This document shows positions 35,140 to 45,882 of a stretch of 64,000 nucleotides of DNA, in pieces. The stretch is taken from contig NW_006917097.1 of NCBI RefSeq assembly GCF_000516985.1, forward strand, positions 2,766,593 through 2,830,592, in the 5' to 3' direction. Source of the DNA: Pestalotiopsis fici W106-1. Its lineage: Eukaryota; Ascomycota; Sordariomycetes; Amphisphaeriales; Sporocadaceae. The notes under the pieces are model-generated. The model was not told the origin of the DNA and did not search any database. It saw only the letters and a list, made by a program, of their open reading frames with translations. How positions within the stretch are numbered: the stretch's first letter is position 1; each line of letters begins with the position of its first letter. The position numbers were made by a program, and so were the translations under genes.

Positions 35140-35645
35140 TCAAATGTCATGTATCTTGTAATCCCCATCATAATTACCGTCGTCAAAGGTGATACTGAAA
35201 TCATAATGGATCCACATTTCATATCCATTCTTCAAGTAAAATCTAACCTCGCCGTCCGCAGCGGTGAGATTCATCTCGAGGCCAACGCCATCCTTGAGAT
35301 TGCCAAAGATATTTCCAACATTGACACCAACAACAGTGACGCTCACGCCAATCTCATAGGTGGATGTATCGAGATATCCAGAGACCTGATATTCACGATT
35401 AGCAATTACCACCGTCGTCACTAAGTTCTGTCAGCTCACCTTGATGGGTCCCATAGACCAGTCGATCGACTCCCGAGCATAGACATCCCCCGGGGGAAGA
35501 TTGCTTATCTGCGTGACCTGCGTGGCCTCCCAAAGGTATCCATCTCCGGAAGGGGGCAGCAGTTTGATGACGGCACCTGTCAGGTGATCAATCTAGTCCT
35601 CTCACGGCGGATCATTTTACGAGACTCACCGACACCTTCAGACAT
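35140..35645 (-). CDS. Small beta-rich protein of unknown family (3 exons)
   Basis: Exons 35645-35630 (16 nt), 35576-35440 and 35385-35140 join across 53 and 54 bp introns with GTGAGT/CTGACAG and GTGAGC/ATATCAG ends and a TTGCTAATC branch point, giving 132 aa in perfect phase. The first exon holds only the start and five codons (MSEGVG...). The product runs ...LPPSGDGYLWEATQVTQ... then WSMGPIKVSGYLD and EIGVSVTVVGVNVG, ending in acidic FDDGNYDGDY. It has no signal peptide and no Cys, and is rich in beta-branched and aromatic residues, so a compact beta fold is likely. I do not recognise a family. It faces the PI-PLC-like relic, which may have been its partner. Confidence 0.7.
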
Positions 35646-35981
35646 ATTGATAATCCTAAAAGCGTTGAAATATATTAGATGTGATACTGGAGGGTCTTGG
35701 GCCTTTGGTGTTAATCATAATGATCTTGCTTCTTTTCATGTATGCGATGATAAATACTTCTTATAGTCGTAATCCAAATATATTGTAGCCTTTCTCCCCA
35801 AATGTGAACCGGTCACCTGCACAGCTTCATCGGCGATCGTGTGTTGGATTATTGCAAGAATCATCAACAAATTTGCTTGTGACATTCGTTGTTACTTCTC
35901 CGCATGCCAGCCACTTACGAAGGCGATGTTGAACAGATAAGTTGTGTCTAGGTAAATTATGGGAATCTGATTGCTCCTGGA
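35646..35981. other. Upstream region of the small three-exon gene
   Basis: 336 bp, AT-rich, ending at the direct-repeat element. No gene is seen. Confidence 0.35.
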
Positions 35982-36945
35982 AAAGGGTACACCGTACTAT
36001 TAATCGGTAAAAGCATAATTCTCCGGCTGATCCGGTATTATAAACTATGTATATAAGCCGCAGAGGGGGTACCCCCCTTTCTCTTATATCTAATGCTACT
36101 TAAGTCCCTTTTTAACGTTCTATATAATAGCACCACCACTATTACGATCTAAGAAAGTCCGTATTTTGTTTAGTTTAAGTCAAATTAAATTAAGCTAGCT
36201 AAGTCAGCCACTGCTATCGGGGGGCTTTACCAGACCAAAGGGTGCTCGCTAGCGAGCCCAGCGCCAAAAAAAGCATCGTAAGCGTGGCCAACGCGTTACG
36301 TACAAAGCAGTTCGCGTCGGCGACGAGAGGTCAGCCAAAAGACGCAAAAAAGAACTTGAGCTTATTGCCATCCGGTAGCAGCGTTGAACGGCAACGGCAA
36401 CGGCTGCACATGCCAACAGAGGGCGCTCAACGCCAGCACCATCTGGCAGCGTGGTCTGCCAACAGAGGGCGCAGTGCTCCTAGAGCAGCGCTGGCAGTGT
36501 GATCTGCCAAAACAATAAAGGGTGCTTAACGTCAGCACTATCCGGCAGTGTGATTTTGCCGAAGGGCTGCGGCCGGCAGTGTAATCTGCCAACAACTAAT
36601 GGCACGGTGTTTATGAAGCAGCACCGGCCAGGCAATGCCAAGGGCAGCAATAGGCTGCGCTCATAATATACAGCATCGTGAACCAGGAGTTTAGTGCTAA
36701 AAGGCGCACGTTAAGCTGCCATTTTGGGGATTAAGCCTGCACGTAATAACGATACAGATCCAGTCGTACGGTATAAAGGGCGTGTCGGATATAAAAAATA
36801 GTGCTTAAAGGGTATACCGTACTACTAATCGGTAAAAGCATAATTCTCCGGCTGATCCGGTACTGTAAACTATGTATATGAGCCGCAGAGGGGGTACCCC
36901 CCTCTCTCCTATATCTAATGCTAGCTAAGTCCCCTTTTAACGTTC
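35982..36945. mobile_element. Small element with 139-bp direct terminal repeats (TRIM-like)
   Basis: Bases 35982-36120 and 36807-36945 are direct repeats of equal length (139 bp, about 90% identical). Both run from AAAGGGTAxACCGTACTA through AATTCTCCGGCTGATCCGG and the palindrome-like AGGGGGTACCCCCCT to TTTTAACGTTC. The ~686 bp between them has no open frame of note but contains GGCAG...CTGCC hairpin units. Short direct terminal repeats around a non-coding core are the plan of a TRIM or a heavily deleted LTR element. I could not identify a primer-binding site or a target duplication. Confidence 0.6.
36405..36600. repeat. Imperfect hairpin-forming repeats inside the direct-repeat element
   Basis: Four copies of GGCAGYGTGRTCTGCC-like palindromes lie at 36445-36460, 36493-36508, 36544-36560 and 36575-36590. 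They are separated by related GC-rich spacers (CAACAGAGGGCGC, CAGCACYATC). Each could form a short stem-loop. The third has an extra T run in the loop. Confidence 0.55.
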
Positions 36946-37014
36946 CACAGATAGGTATAGTGTGAAGCTGAGACTTAGACCCAAAGTCTAAAAATGATTG
37001 TTCTCAATAGCTAA

Positions 37015-37179
37015 GTCTCACCTGAGCCGATATATAAAGGGGGAACTGAAGACGAGATGATCGAGGAAGCATTGAAAGTTGTCTGAGTTGATCTCTAGTC
37101 TATAAAAGAGAGGTGCTGAAGAGCGACTATATACACACGCAGGTGATCTGCGGTGGGTATTGACTACGTCAGTACGACA
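37015..37179 (-). repeat. LTR-like dispersed repeat, copy 2
   Basis: Minus-strand reading starts TGTCGTACTGACGTAGTCAA and follows the 25255 copy closely, with CCGCAGATCACCTGCG, TATATAGTCGCTCTTC, CTAGAGATCAACTCAGAC and CCTCGATCATCTCGTCTTC. It lacks the homopolymer insertion of copy 1. It lies only 70 bp from the direct-repeat element. Confidence 0.6.
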
Positions 37180-37802
37180 CTAAGTCAATAGGCTGGGATC
37201 GTCTTGAGCTTCATCTGCTATTACGTTTAACCTTGTGTGTAAGCCACTAAATACGGCCGTAAGTTTAGAAAGTTAATTGGCCAAGGCTTCCAGTTGCCAG
37301 CATATCGAATAACTAACTACCGCGCGGATCCTTGTCCTTTTTTTTTTTTTTTTTTTTGGAGTCATATGGGTTGACTTGGGTTATGATGGCTTTTTGTAGT
37401 TTGTTAATTCCAAAGCGTTGGGGTAAAAAGTGATAGTTGCGATCTTTAGCTGTACCACGGTATAATCACTTCAATAGAGATAGATCAGCGTTGTGGTTAA
37501 GCTCCCACCTACACACTCCATTCCGCAAGCCTATACCAGGATTGTATAATGGTGTGTCGTGAATCATGTGAATACTGTGAACTATATTTTTGCGCGCCTT
37601 CGCATTCCAAGGCCTCGACTTGGTTTGCGGTGCTTCACGAGTCTCTCAGTGAGCAAAGCTGTTTCTGATCTCAAGTTTTCATTCGGCCCTGCGGGCAACA
37701 GTCTCAGCGAGCAGAGGTACATTAAGTCCTTCCAGATCTTGTCTTTTGTTGATGACCCAAAGGCTACTCACGCTGTTTCTCGGCAACACTGATGCTGATA
37801 AA
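37180..37802. other. Intergenic, upstream of the carboxylesterase gene
   Basis: About 620 bp with a T homopolymer at 37339-37357. The short frames have no motifs. It would include the esterase promoter. Confidence 0.35.
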
Positions 37803-39737
37803 ATGTCTATACTTGCCCATCTTGTCAGCTACTTTGGCCTGTGGGCCTTGGGAAACCAACGAGGTATCGCCGACGACAAGGCAAAAACACACGCAAACCT
37901 CCCTAGTCTAAAACTACCCTGGGGTACCTATCAAGCAGAAGTGCTTTTAGGGGATACGAATGTCAGTTGTCTTTATAAAGTGTAAGGAGCTCTGCCTGAA
38001 GATGCCAGCCTAATTGCTCCAATTCTACATCTTCGAAAACGTTCGCTTCGGGGCCAAGCCGCAGCGATTCAGTGCCCCATCGTTTCCTTCTTGGACAAAT
38101 GCATCCGCCCAACCCGTTAAAGATGGCAGAAACTGTATCCAAATTGACCCCACTGCTCTGAACAGGCCTCCTGGCGGTGAATCCCCTGTCGACGACCCAG
38201 CGGACCAAATTGGCAGGCAAGATGAAGACTGCTTATTCCTGGACCTCTACGTCCCAAAATCTGCCTTTGAGGAACAAACCAAGCCGATGCCGGTTATTGT
38301 ATGGCTTTATGGAGGCGCTTTTGCTTTCGGAAGTAAGAATCAGTTTGGGCCACTGTACACAGGTCAGTCTATCGTGAGCGCCAGTCGGTACCAGACAATC
38401 TTCGTGGCTGGAAATTACCGCCTCGGGGCTTTCGGCTGGCTCGCGGGTAACTACTTGCAGAGGAACGGACAACCTAATGCTGGGCTCTACGACCAGGCTT
38501 TACTGTTTGAATGGATACAGAAATATGTTGGAAGCGTTGGCGGTGATAGCACCTCGGTCACTGCCTGGGGAGAGTCGGCCGGTGCTGGCTCTATCTTGCA
38601 CCATCTCGTCCGTGAGGACGGTAGCAAGGACCCTACCTTCAAGACCTTCGCCGTGCAGAGCCCAGCGTTCGAATGGGCCTGGGACAATGCGCCTGACGGT
38701 ATGCTGGATCGCGTCTATCAGAACTTCTCCCAGCTAGCGGGCTGTGGCCTCTCCTACAATATCGACTGCCTCAGGACGTCTAAGAATCTCACGGCCGCCA
38801 ATCAGAAACTGTTTGAGACCGTGAAGCAGACAGGGTTGTTTCCTGTGGGTCCAGCTGTAGACGGTAAATGGGTTACGAGAATTCCCACCCTGTCTTTTGC
38901 AAGTGGTATGTTTTGTCAAATGGCTGCCGACCACTAAGACTAGTACTTATGATGAGTTTACTTATGTGGTATGCAGGCAAATATTGGAAAACGAATATCA
39001 ACGCTGCAATAGTTTCACACTGTCAAAACGAGCCCGAGTCTTTCATCCCGTCATATTTTACATCCGAGAAAACATTTGTCGACTTTTTGACGGTGTTCCT
39101 ACCAGGAGCCAAGCCAGCAGCCCAGAGAGACAAAATTTTCCAGCGGTATAATTGTGAAAGCAGGTTTCAAGGAAACTACCGAGACTGTGTCGCCACCGTC
39201 ATTCGCGACGCCTCTTTCACTTGCAACACTCGAGACTTATTTACTGCTTTTCCCAATCAGACACATGCCATGAGCTACGGCTTTCCCTTTTCACGTTATG
39301 CCCGTCATGCGAGCGACCTCGTTCCTCTTTTTGTTAATAATCAGAGTGAAGCTGTGGAACTACTGAAGAAGGTTGCGTCTTTGTCGGATTGCCTTGCCGA
39401 AGAATACGCCAATTCACTGGTGAATACAAATGTCTCCAAGGCCTATCAGACCTATTTCGCATCCTTCGCGCTGTCTAGTGGCGATCCCAATACTCTACCG
39501 CAACCACAGCTCCCCAATTCCCCCGCTCCCAAGTGGACTGTAGCAAATGGATCGCTTGACTCCCTCACAAACGTTCTCAACGTACAGATCCCTTTTACAC
39601 AGCCCGCTTTCGTGGTAGACCGACCCGACTACCAAAACACGAAGAGCGCCTGTGTATTTTGGACCAACCTGGCCCAGGAGATTGTTGCCAATGCAGAGAC
39701 TCTGTCTACAGAGCCGAATGTACTTGGTGAATTGTAG
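37803..39737 (+). CDS. Type-B carboxylesterase/lipase (3 exons; first intron lacks a normal acceptor)
   Basis: Exons 37803-37961, 38029-38905 and 38977-39737 would give 598 aa. Family signs: GGAFAFGSKNQFG (oxyanion region after VIVWLYGG), GNYRLGAFGWLAG, and the nucleophile Ser in TAWGESAGAGS. SRYARHASDLVPLF matches the usual HGSDL region carrying the catalytic His. Intron 2 (71 bp) is normal. Intron 1 has a GT donor (GTCAGT) and branch point CTAATTG, but where protein continuity (GDTN|IFENVRFGA) demands an AG, the sequence is TTCTAC. Either this is a rare GT-AC intron or a point change has killed splicing. The rest is open and well conserved. The N-terminus is only weakly signal-like. Members hydrolyse esters outside the cell. 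Confidence 0.72.
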
Positions 39738-40127
39738 AACCAAATGCAAGTTAAATCAACTAGGTGACGATTTCGCATGGAAAGGAAATTTCTTGGAGAA
39801 GAAGATAAAGATTGCAGGAATAAGGATCCGTGGCAGAGGCAGCGCAGTGAATCTCTGATATCAAGTCGATTAGCTACCGGGTGTCTGTAATTTGCATGGT
39901 TGTTCATGGACACACTTAACACTGTTGCTAAAATATATTGGAAATATTGTTTTTTTTTTCTCTCTTTCATTTGTGTGCATATCGGAATCTCTCCTTTAGT
40001 CATCACTCCTTTTTCATCATCGTTTTAGAGACACTTGCATCTCATGTGCATCTGACATGATATATCCAAATAATTACTTTTGAGCTCATCACCGGTAAAT
40101 TATATGACTATCCTCAGCTGATTCAAC
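39738..40127. other. Intergenic
   Basis: 390 bp with a T run at 39950-39960. No gene is seen. Confidence 0.35.
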
Positions 40128-40928
40128 GTGAAGATAAGACAGGTCTCAAACTGGGGGAACGAGTGGAGCGCTATCTACCATGTACCCGTATATTTGACTA
40201 TTCCCACCTGCGTTGGATTTGAGGCCAGGGACTGCAGTATTCCCGGAACAGTCATTGTGACGCAAACACCTGCTGGCACCATCACACAAACAACGACCGG
40301 CGACGTTGCAGGCACCTCAACGATTCCTGGGGGCGGAACAACTTCGGGCACAGTCATCGTAACCAGTATACCTCTACCGACCTATAGTTGTGATGACAGC
40401 GGTTACATGATTCAAGATCAAACCCTCTTCCGTATCAATTTGACCACTGGATTCCAAACTGTTGTCAATGCGCCCGTCGGAACAGGTCCAGTCAATGCTG
40501 TTGGATATAACGTACTCGACAACTACATCTATGGCATTGCTAACAACAGCGGAGTCAACCAGATTATACGTATTGGTTCCAATGGAGATTATGCGATCTT
40601 GCCTATAATGCTTCCTGCCGGTACTTGGAATGTTGGAGATATTGACGCACAAGGAGGATTTTTTGTCTCTCAATCTGGAAAGGCTTGGATTGAAATCGAC
40701 CTAAACCCAAGCTCGGCTGATTTTGGTGCAATAGTAACCGCCGGCGACTCTACAGCTTCATTGCCCGCCAACAATAAAGCTGGGGTTTCGGATTGGGTCT
40801 ATGTGCCCTCTGCAGGGCCATACCTCTATTCTATAGCAAGTACACAGGTAATTAATGGAATATTGAACATACCTTTTGATAGTCATTTCGTCGTACTAGA
40901 GCGACAAGCTCCATGTCTTGCACCATGA
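40128..40928 (+). pseudogene. Fragment of a Thr-rich surface repeat protein (DUF6923-like)
   Basis: The frame has no ATG near its start; the first Met is ~100 codons in, within the domain. After CSIPGTVIVTQTPAGTITQT and a second GTVIVTSIPLPTYSC comes a domain with SGYMIQDQTLFRINLTTG, NAVGYNVLDNYIYGI, VGDIDAQGGFFV and GVSDWVYVPSAGPYLYSI. This is the layout of DUF6923-type fungal surface or wall proteins, which usually have long Thr/Ser-rich leaders and a secretion signal. Here the signal is missing and the domain ends abruptly. A block at 40162-40222 is also found at 46705-46764. I rate it a truncated copy. The DUF assignment is from memory of the pattern. Confidence 0.55.
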
Positions 40929-41913
40929 TCAAAGCACCGCCGAAAGACTCTGATAGGCAAGCCTTCCAATGATCATCTATTGCGACGATCGAGACACTGG
41001 CTTTCTGAGCATCTTGGCTCATGGCCTTGGCAAATCCAACAAGCTCTTGTCCTGCTGCGCAAGGAAAGTTACTAGTCAGGGAAATGTAGACGCTTCCAAT
41101 GTAAGGTGGTCACTATAAACGAACCCCCGGCTTGGCCCTGACTCGCGCAAACCCGAAGATAATATGCGATCAAAAAGGAATCCCTGCTGCAACACCAGGT
41201 TTTCCGCATGACAAATAAGGGTTTCGATTGATCAATTCCGCCTCGGGCTCTTACGAGCCCCGACTCCGTGAGAGATGCTTCTTCGGCCGTCCTTCTCCAA
41301 TAAGTGACGGACACGGAATCTGATATGTTTGCGGCAGGATTAAAAAACAGCCCGATACAAATACCAGGTTTGAGTTGGCGGCTCGCTGGACAACTGCTAA
41401 GTCTTGCAGAAAGCACGCACAAATGGCTCTAAAACCTAGCGAGGAACGTTTGACTGACCCGTCATAAGTCGTATATTACTGTTCACGCGCAAGCCTGCGC
41501 CAAACTCTGCCATAATTTATCAATACACATCGCCTAGTGCCAAGGAGCCTGCGTTATGACTCTACAAATTGCTTGCGGATACGTCCTTGAGGTAATACGA
41601 GAACTCAGTACTTCCATAACTTCTGTAGGGTATTCGCGTGTCGGGTTGCCTCCTCTCCGAACCAGTCCTAAGTGCCGATGCTGGCCCCTACTATATTCGG
41701 CTGCAGAGAAAGACGGACTTTTTCAAGTCCGCCCCGCTGGGATTGGATTGCTAAGCAAATTGAGCCATTCAACAGGAGTCGATAACCATCGCGAACTGCC
41801 ACAAAAGCACACAAAACTTGTCTTTCCTATTTAACATCCGTCTTATTTTCCTCACCAAGCTTTTCTGCTAACACAGCCGTTATCATTTGACTTCAACGTG
41901 GAAGCTTTCGACC
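40929..41913. other. Intergenic, upstream of the PRISE-like reductase
   Basis: About 1 kb, no gene. The minus-strand frame at 41072-41422 has no motif. The last ~90 bp before the start are CT-rich (TTTTCCTCACCAAGC), fitting a promoter and leader. Confidence 0.4.
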
Positions 41914-43221
41914 ATGGCCTCTTCGACTTCAGCACTTCGCCAGGTTGGCATCTATAGAAACCTTCCCATCATCGATGATACTTTGGAAGGACTCGCGGCT
42001 ATCGTTACCGGAGCCAATGGAATCTCTGGCTTCAATATGATGCGCGCCCTTCTCGAGAGTCCTAAGCGGTGGAAGAAGGTCTTCTGTCTGTCCCGCAGGC
42101 CCCCGCCGGAGGAAATGATGGCCCTTTTACCTCGTGAGGCTCGGTCCAGGATTCACTTCGTCAGTTGTGACTTCCTCAGTGAACCTGCTTCAATCGCAGA
42201 GGCATTGACAACAGCCGGCGTACACGCCAACTACATCTTCTTTTACTCCTACGTTCACAAGCAATGGTCCGAGGCAGATGCTCTTGTCGAAAGCAACGTG
42301 CTATTGTTGCAAAACTTCCTACAAGCACTTGAACTGGCCAAAATCAAGCCGGACCGATTCATCTTGCAAACCGGTGGCAAAAATTATGGTGTTCATATCG
42401 GCCGCACGACCGTGCCTCTCCTCGAGTCTGACCCGCAGCCTAAACACCTCGAGCCGAGCTTCTACTACATCCAGGAAGACCTTGTAAAGGCTTTCTGTCA
42501 GAAGCAAAACTCGTCTTGGAGTGTCATCATGCCCTGTGCTGTGATCGGCGCGTCTTCGCAGGCGGCTATGAACGGGTTCTATCTGTTTGGGGTCTATGCT
42601 GCGGTCCAAACACACAAAGGTGAACCACTCGAGTTCGGCGGCGACTGGGAATCTTGGCAGTTCGAAAACTACCATTGCTCTGCCCGGATGACTGGTTTCT
42701 TAACCGAGTGGGTGGCTCTAACACCTCACGGCTGTAATGAAAAGTTCAACACGCAGGATGGCGGTCCTCTGACTTTGGAACGCTTTTTTAATGAACTGGC
42801 TCGCTGGTATGGCGCGAGCGGCGTGGTTCCTCCTCCAGATGACGAGTCCGACATGGCAAATCAGACATTTGGAACGTCTGGCAAGTTAGCTCCATTGGGC
42901 TATGGGCCCCCACTCTCGTACAAGGCGCGATTCACCCTCGAGGACTGGGCCAAAGACGAGAAGAACGTGGCAGCATGGCGGGAGATGATGGAGATATCTC
43001 GAGGCAAATTAATCCATGATCCATTCGCCATTCCAGACGGTTTCTACATGGCCAGGTTCGCTTACTGCCGAACCGCAAGCCCTTGCCTTAACAAAGCCCG
43101 GCGGCTGGGTTGGACAGGGTTCGTCGACACAATGGAGAGCATATTTGAAGCATTCGTGGAAATGGCAAAGCTGGGAATGCTGCCGGAGATGCGAGTCCAG
43201 TTTGCCCGCCCATTGTGCTAA
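41914..43221 (+). CDS. PRISE-like NAD(P)-dependent reductase (atypical SDR), single exon
   Basis: 435 aa with start context ACCATGG. The Rossmann motif is TGANGISGFNMM near residue 40, followed by VFCLSRRPPPEE. The proposed catalytic pair of progesterone-5-beta-reductase/iridoid synthase-like enzymes is visible: Lys and Tyr in QTGGKNYGVH and FYYIQEDLV. Also GGDWESWQFENYHCSARM and a C-terminal FTLEDWAKDEKN helix. Plant relatives reduce enone substrates with NADPH; fungal members often lie in secondary-metabolite clusters with unknown substrates. The neighbours (a nitrilase relic and a DHA2 efflux pump) could be remnants of such a cluster, but no core biosynthetic enzyme is present. The gene is intact with good codon pattern. 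Confidence 0.88.
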   Translation: MASSTSALRQVGIYRNLPIIDDTLEGLAAIVTGANGISGFNMMRALLESPKRWKKVFCLSRRPPPEEMMALLPREARSRIHFVSCDFLSEPASIAEALTTAGVHANYIFFYSYVHKQWSEADALVESNVLLLQNFLQALELAKIKPDRFILQTGGKNYGVHIGRTTVPLLESDPQPKHLEPSFYYIQEDLVKAFCQKQNSSWSVIMPCAVIGASSQAAMNGFYLFGVYAAVQTHKGEPLEFGGDWESWQFENYHCSARMTGFLTEWVALTPHGCNEKFNTQDGGPLTLERFFNELARWYGASGVVPPPDDESDMANQTFGTSGKLAPLGYGPPLSYKARFTLEDWAKDEKNVAAWREMMEISRGKLIHDPFAIPDGFYMARFAYCRTASPCLNKARRLGWTGFVDTMESIFEAFVEMAKLGMLPEMRVQFARPLC

Positions 43222-43724
43222 GCCTTTAACGCGTTAACGCTTGGGTGGCATTCTCCTTCTACCCAATATGACGGGACTCTGTCAAAGGTTAATTGAAAAC
43301 TGTAATTTCGGATGAGTTTTTAATAATTCACATTATTAAGCCCACTGGCTTGTTGTTGCTTCTCAATCAGCATTTGAAAGAGGTCAGGGCACATCTACAG
43401 CCGTCATTCAAACACAAAAGAGACATGGCGAGCATAAAACGCAGACTAGTCACCACGACACGCAACGCTAATATAACTTTTCGGCGCGTGCCTGCTTTTA
43501 CTCCTTTCTCTTACCGTTAGCCGCGACTATCAAAACCACTCATGTGCACATTCCAATGCCGGCGACCAAATCCCTATTAAGAGTACTAGAGTGAGACGTT
43601 GTTCCACCAAGAAAATGACTTGCAGGATTCTTAGCGGTGACTGTTGCTTGAGTCCAGAATTCTAGCCGTCTATAAGGTCGTCTATCTATGATGTCGAGGT
43701 CAAGAGAGCAGTTATTGAAATCAG
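43222..43724. other. Intergenic
   Basis: 500 bp with no intact gene; its right part may hold more of the decayed nitrilase. Confidence 0.35.
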
Positions 43725-43945
43725 TCAGGGAACTTGGGTCTCGCCTACGTTGTCCTTGAACCCAAACGACCATGCCCAGATCGGGTAGCCAGGAATCCAG
43801 CACTCTGAGAATGCAATCATCTTGGCGCCATTTTGGGCAGCCTCTTCGATAATTTCGATGGTTTTCGGACCCTGGCCTGCAAATCGAGCCGCTCAGGCTC
43901 AGCCTGGGCCACATCAACCTTGACGATACCTGTGGGATTGCGCAT
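43725..43945 (-). pseudogene. Nitrilase N-terminal relic
   Basis: Minus strand from ATG at 43945. The first frame gives IVKVDVAQAEPERLDLQARV. After one missing base in an A run (near 43872-43878) the next frame gives IEIIEEAAQNGAKMIAFSEC then WIPGYPIWAWSFGF, and stops at ~43725. This is the N-terminal block of fungal/bacterial nitrilases, with the first catalytic Glu in the FSECWIPGYP segment. The Lys and Cys blocks that should follow are absent downstream. One frameshift plus loss of two thirds of the gene means it cannot be active. Confidence 0.7.
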
Positions 43946-44137
43946 CCTGATTTTGGAGGAACAGCAGCTTGAGATCGGATGGCTTGATCAAAGTACTTCA
44001 ACGATATATGACATGATCAGAAAATAAGGCGCCTTGGGAAAAGGGCATTGCTTTCGTCCTTTATAAATCCACCAGTATAATGAGTGTCTAATCAGAAAAG
44101 AGATGCTTAATTCTACCATCATCCCTGATTGAATGCC

Positions 44138-45882
44138 TCAGCTTTTCTTGTGTTTCACAGATCTCCACTCCATTAACAGGCTTCCTATCAACGTTGCACA
44201 GGTTAGACCAACAACCAGGTACCAAGTCTCGTCAAGACTCCTGCTGATGCCTTCCAGAACCTCCATGTGCTGAGCTGCTGGGACGTCATTGATAATTTCC
44301 GTCAACCCGCTGTTTTGGATAGTAGCCGGGTCAAGAGTTGAAATTGTTCCAATTAAATTCGTCGAGAGCCGGTTGATGAAAATGACTTGAGCTACAGCCA
44401 TTGTGATAGCAGGTCCGATTTGCTGCGCGAAGAGTATGATGGATATTCCTAGAGAGACATCCTCAATGGGCAGTACTACTTGTACAGCACTGATTGGTGC
44501 ATTAAAGCCTATCCCACTAGCAAACCCAAAAGCGCCCGAATATAAAATAAGTCGTACAAAGCTCGTAGTCGCATCGAATGTTGTGACAAGACCTGAGAAA
44601 ATGGGCATCGTTATGGAAGCGAGAAGCATAAAAGGTGTATAATAGCCGATTGTACTGGTTCCAAATCCACAAAGAAACATGCCAATAGGGCTGCCAACTA
44701 TTATTGGAATAATCATATAACCGCTCGAACCAGGAGAATATTCGCGTACAGTTTGGTAATATGTTGGTAAGTAATACTCGAGGATATTAATAGAGCTATT
44801 AGTACCTATAGCAAAAACAGCTCCGGCGATAATGCTGCGTTTTCCTATGATTCGAGGCGGTAACGCGGCGGCTTCGCCTCGCACATGTTGATAGTAAACA
44901 AAAAGGGCCATAAGAACGACAAAAGTGACAATAGGCCCAATAACTTTGCCGTCGGTCCAGGAATACTCAATGCCAGCCCAGGACAGCGCAATGAAAAGGC
45001 TAGTCAGAGCTGGAATAAGAAGCAAATTGCTTATTGGGTCGAGCTGAGCAAGCCTTTGTTTGGTGGTCATACTCGGATCGCCGGGTCTTGGGTCCGAAAC
45101 TAAGAATATCGTCATCAGAAGCGTGACACCTCCAATCGGTAAATTGATCCAGAAACACCAGCGCCAACCAAGCGATTGCGTCAAAGCTCCCCCCACAATT
45201 GGCGCGGCGATGACAGCCGCGCTTTCAACACCGCTGAGCATGCCACAGTAGAGAGGCCGCTTCCTCAGAGGCATGATATGGGAGATGATGTTCAAAACTC
45301 CGCCGATAATGCCTGCAAAACCTATACCAGACACGGCCCTCCCGATAATGAACATTGTCGACGTTACGGCCGTAGAACAAAGTATTGATCCAACCAAGAG
45401 GATAGTATTGGCGAGCATGAATGTGAGTTTGACTGAGAAGACCTTATATAGCCTGCCGAATACAAATTGAAATGCACAAGAGCAGAGTCTGAATGCTGAA
45501 TTATACCAGCCAATGTCTGCAACAGTGTGAAAATGATCTGTAATGCTACAAGGCAGAGAGTGTCAACATATTATCCCTTGGGCAACGCATGTGTATTTCA
45601 AGCATGTGACGCGTTCAAATCGTACCTGGGCACCGTGGTTGCAACAATGTTGTTGTCTAGTCCGCCGAGAACAAGCAAGGCACCCAGATCTAGGATGATG
45701 AGCCAGAACTTCAATCCAGTGGGATAATCTTCGTCATCTCCAACTGAGTGAGTTTCGGGGGACACATCAGTCTCAATTGATTTAGAAAAGTCTTTTGCAG
45801 CTGGCTCGTTCTTCTCCATACTTTTGGCGTACGGCTCTGATTGGGATAGCTCGATAGCATCTTGTTGGATATTTGCCGTCAT
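44138..45882 (-). CDS. MFS drug/metabolite exporter, DHA2 (14-helix) type (2 exons)
   Basis: Exons 45882-45626 and 45545-44138 (80 bp intron, GTACGA...TTGTAG) give 554 aa. A charged N-terminus (~65 aa) is followed by many hydrophobic helices. Motifs: LDNNIVATTVPSI in helix 1, the helix-4 region GRAVSGIGFAGIIGGVLNI, RPLYCGMLSGVESAAVIAAP (antiporter motif C-like) and WRWCFWINLPIGG. These place it with fungal DHA2 exporters such as aflatoxin-type pumps, which export toxins or drugs by proton antiport at the plasma membrane. It lies beside a nitrilase relic and a PRISE-like reductase. A 7-bp tandem repeat (TCGGACA x4) sits 145-170 bp upstream of the start. Confidence 0.9.

Noticed and set aside
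36061..36085. GGGGGTACCCCCC palindrome as a possible terminator hairpin
   Set aside because: It lies inside the 139-bp terminal repeat and is repeated at its other copy, so it belongs to the element, not to a gene.
38971..38976. The 38868-39737 frame as a separate gene starting at its own upstream codon
   Set aside because: It begins inside the intron; splicing at 38905/38977 joins it to the upstream esterase frame and restores SFASGKYWKTN.
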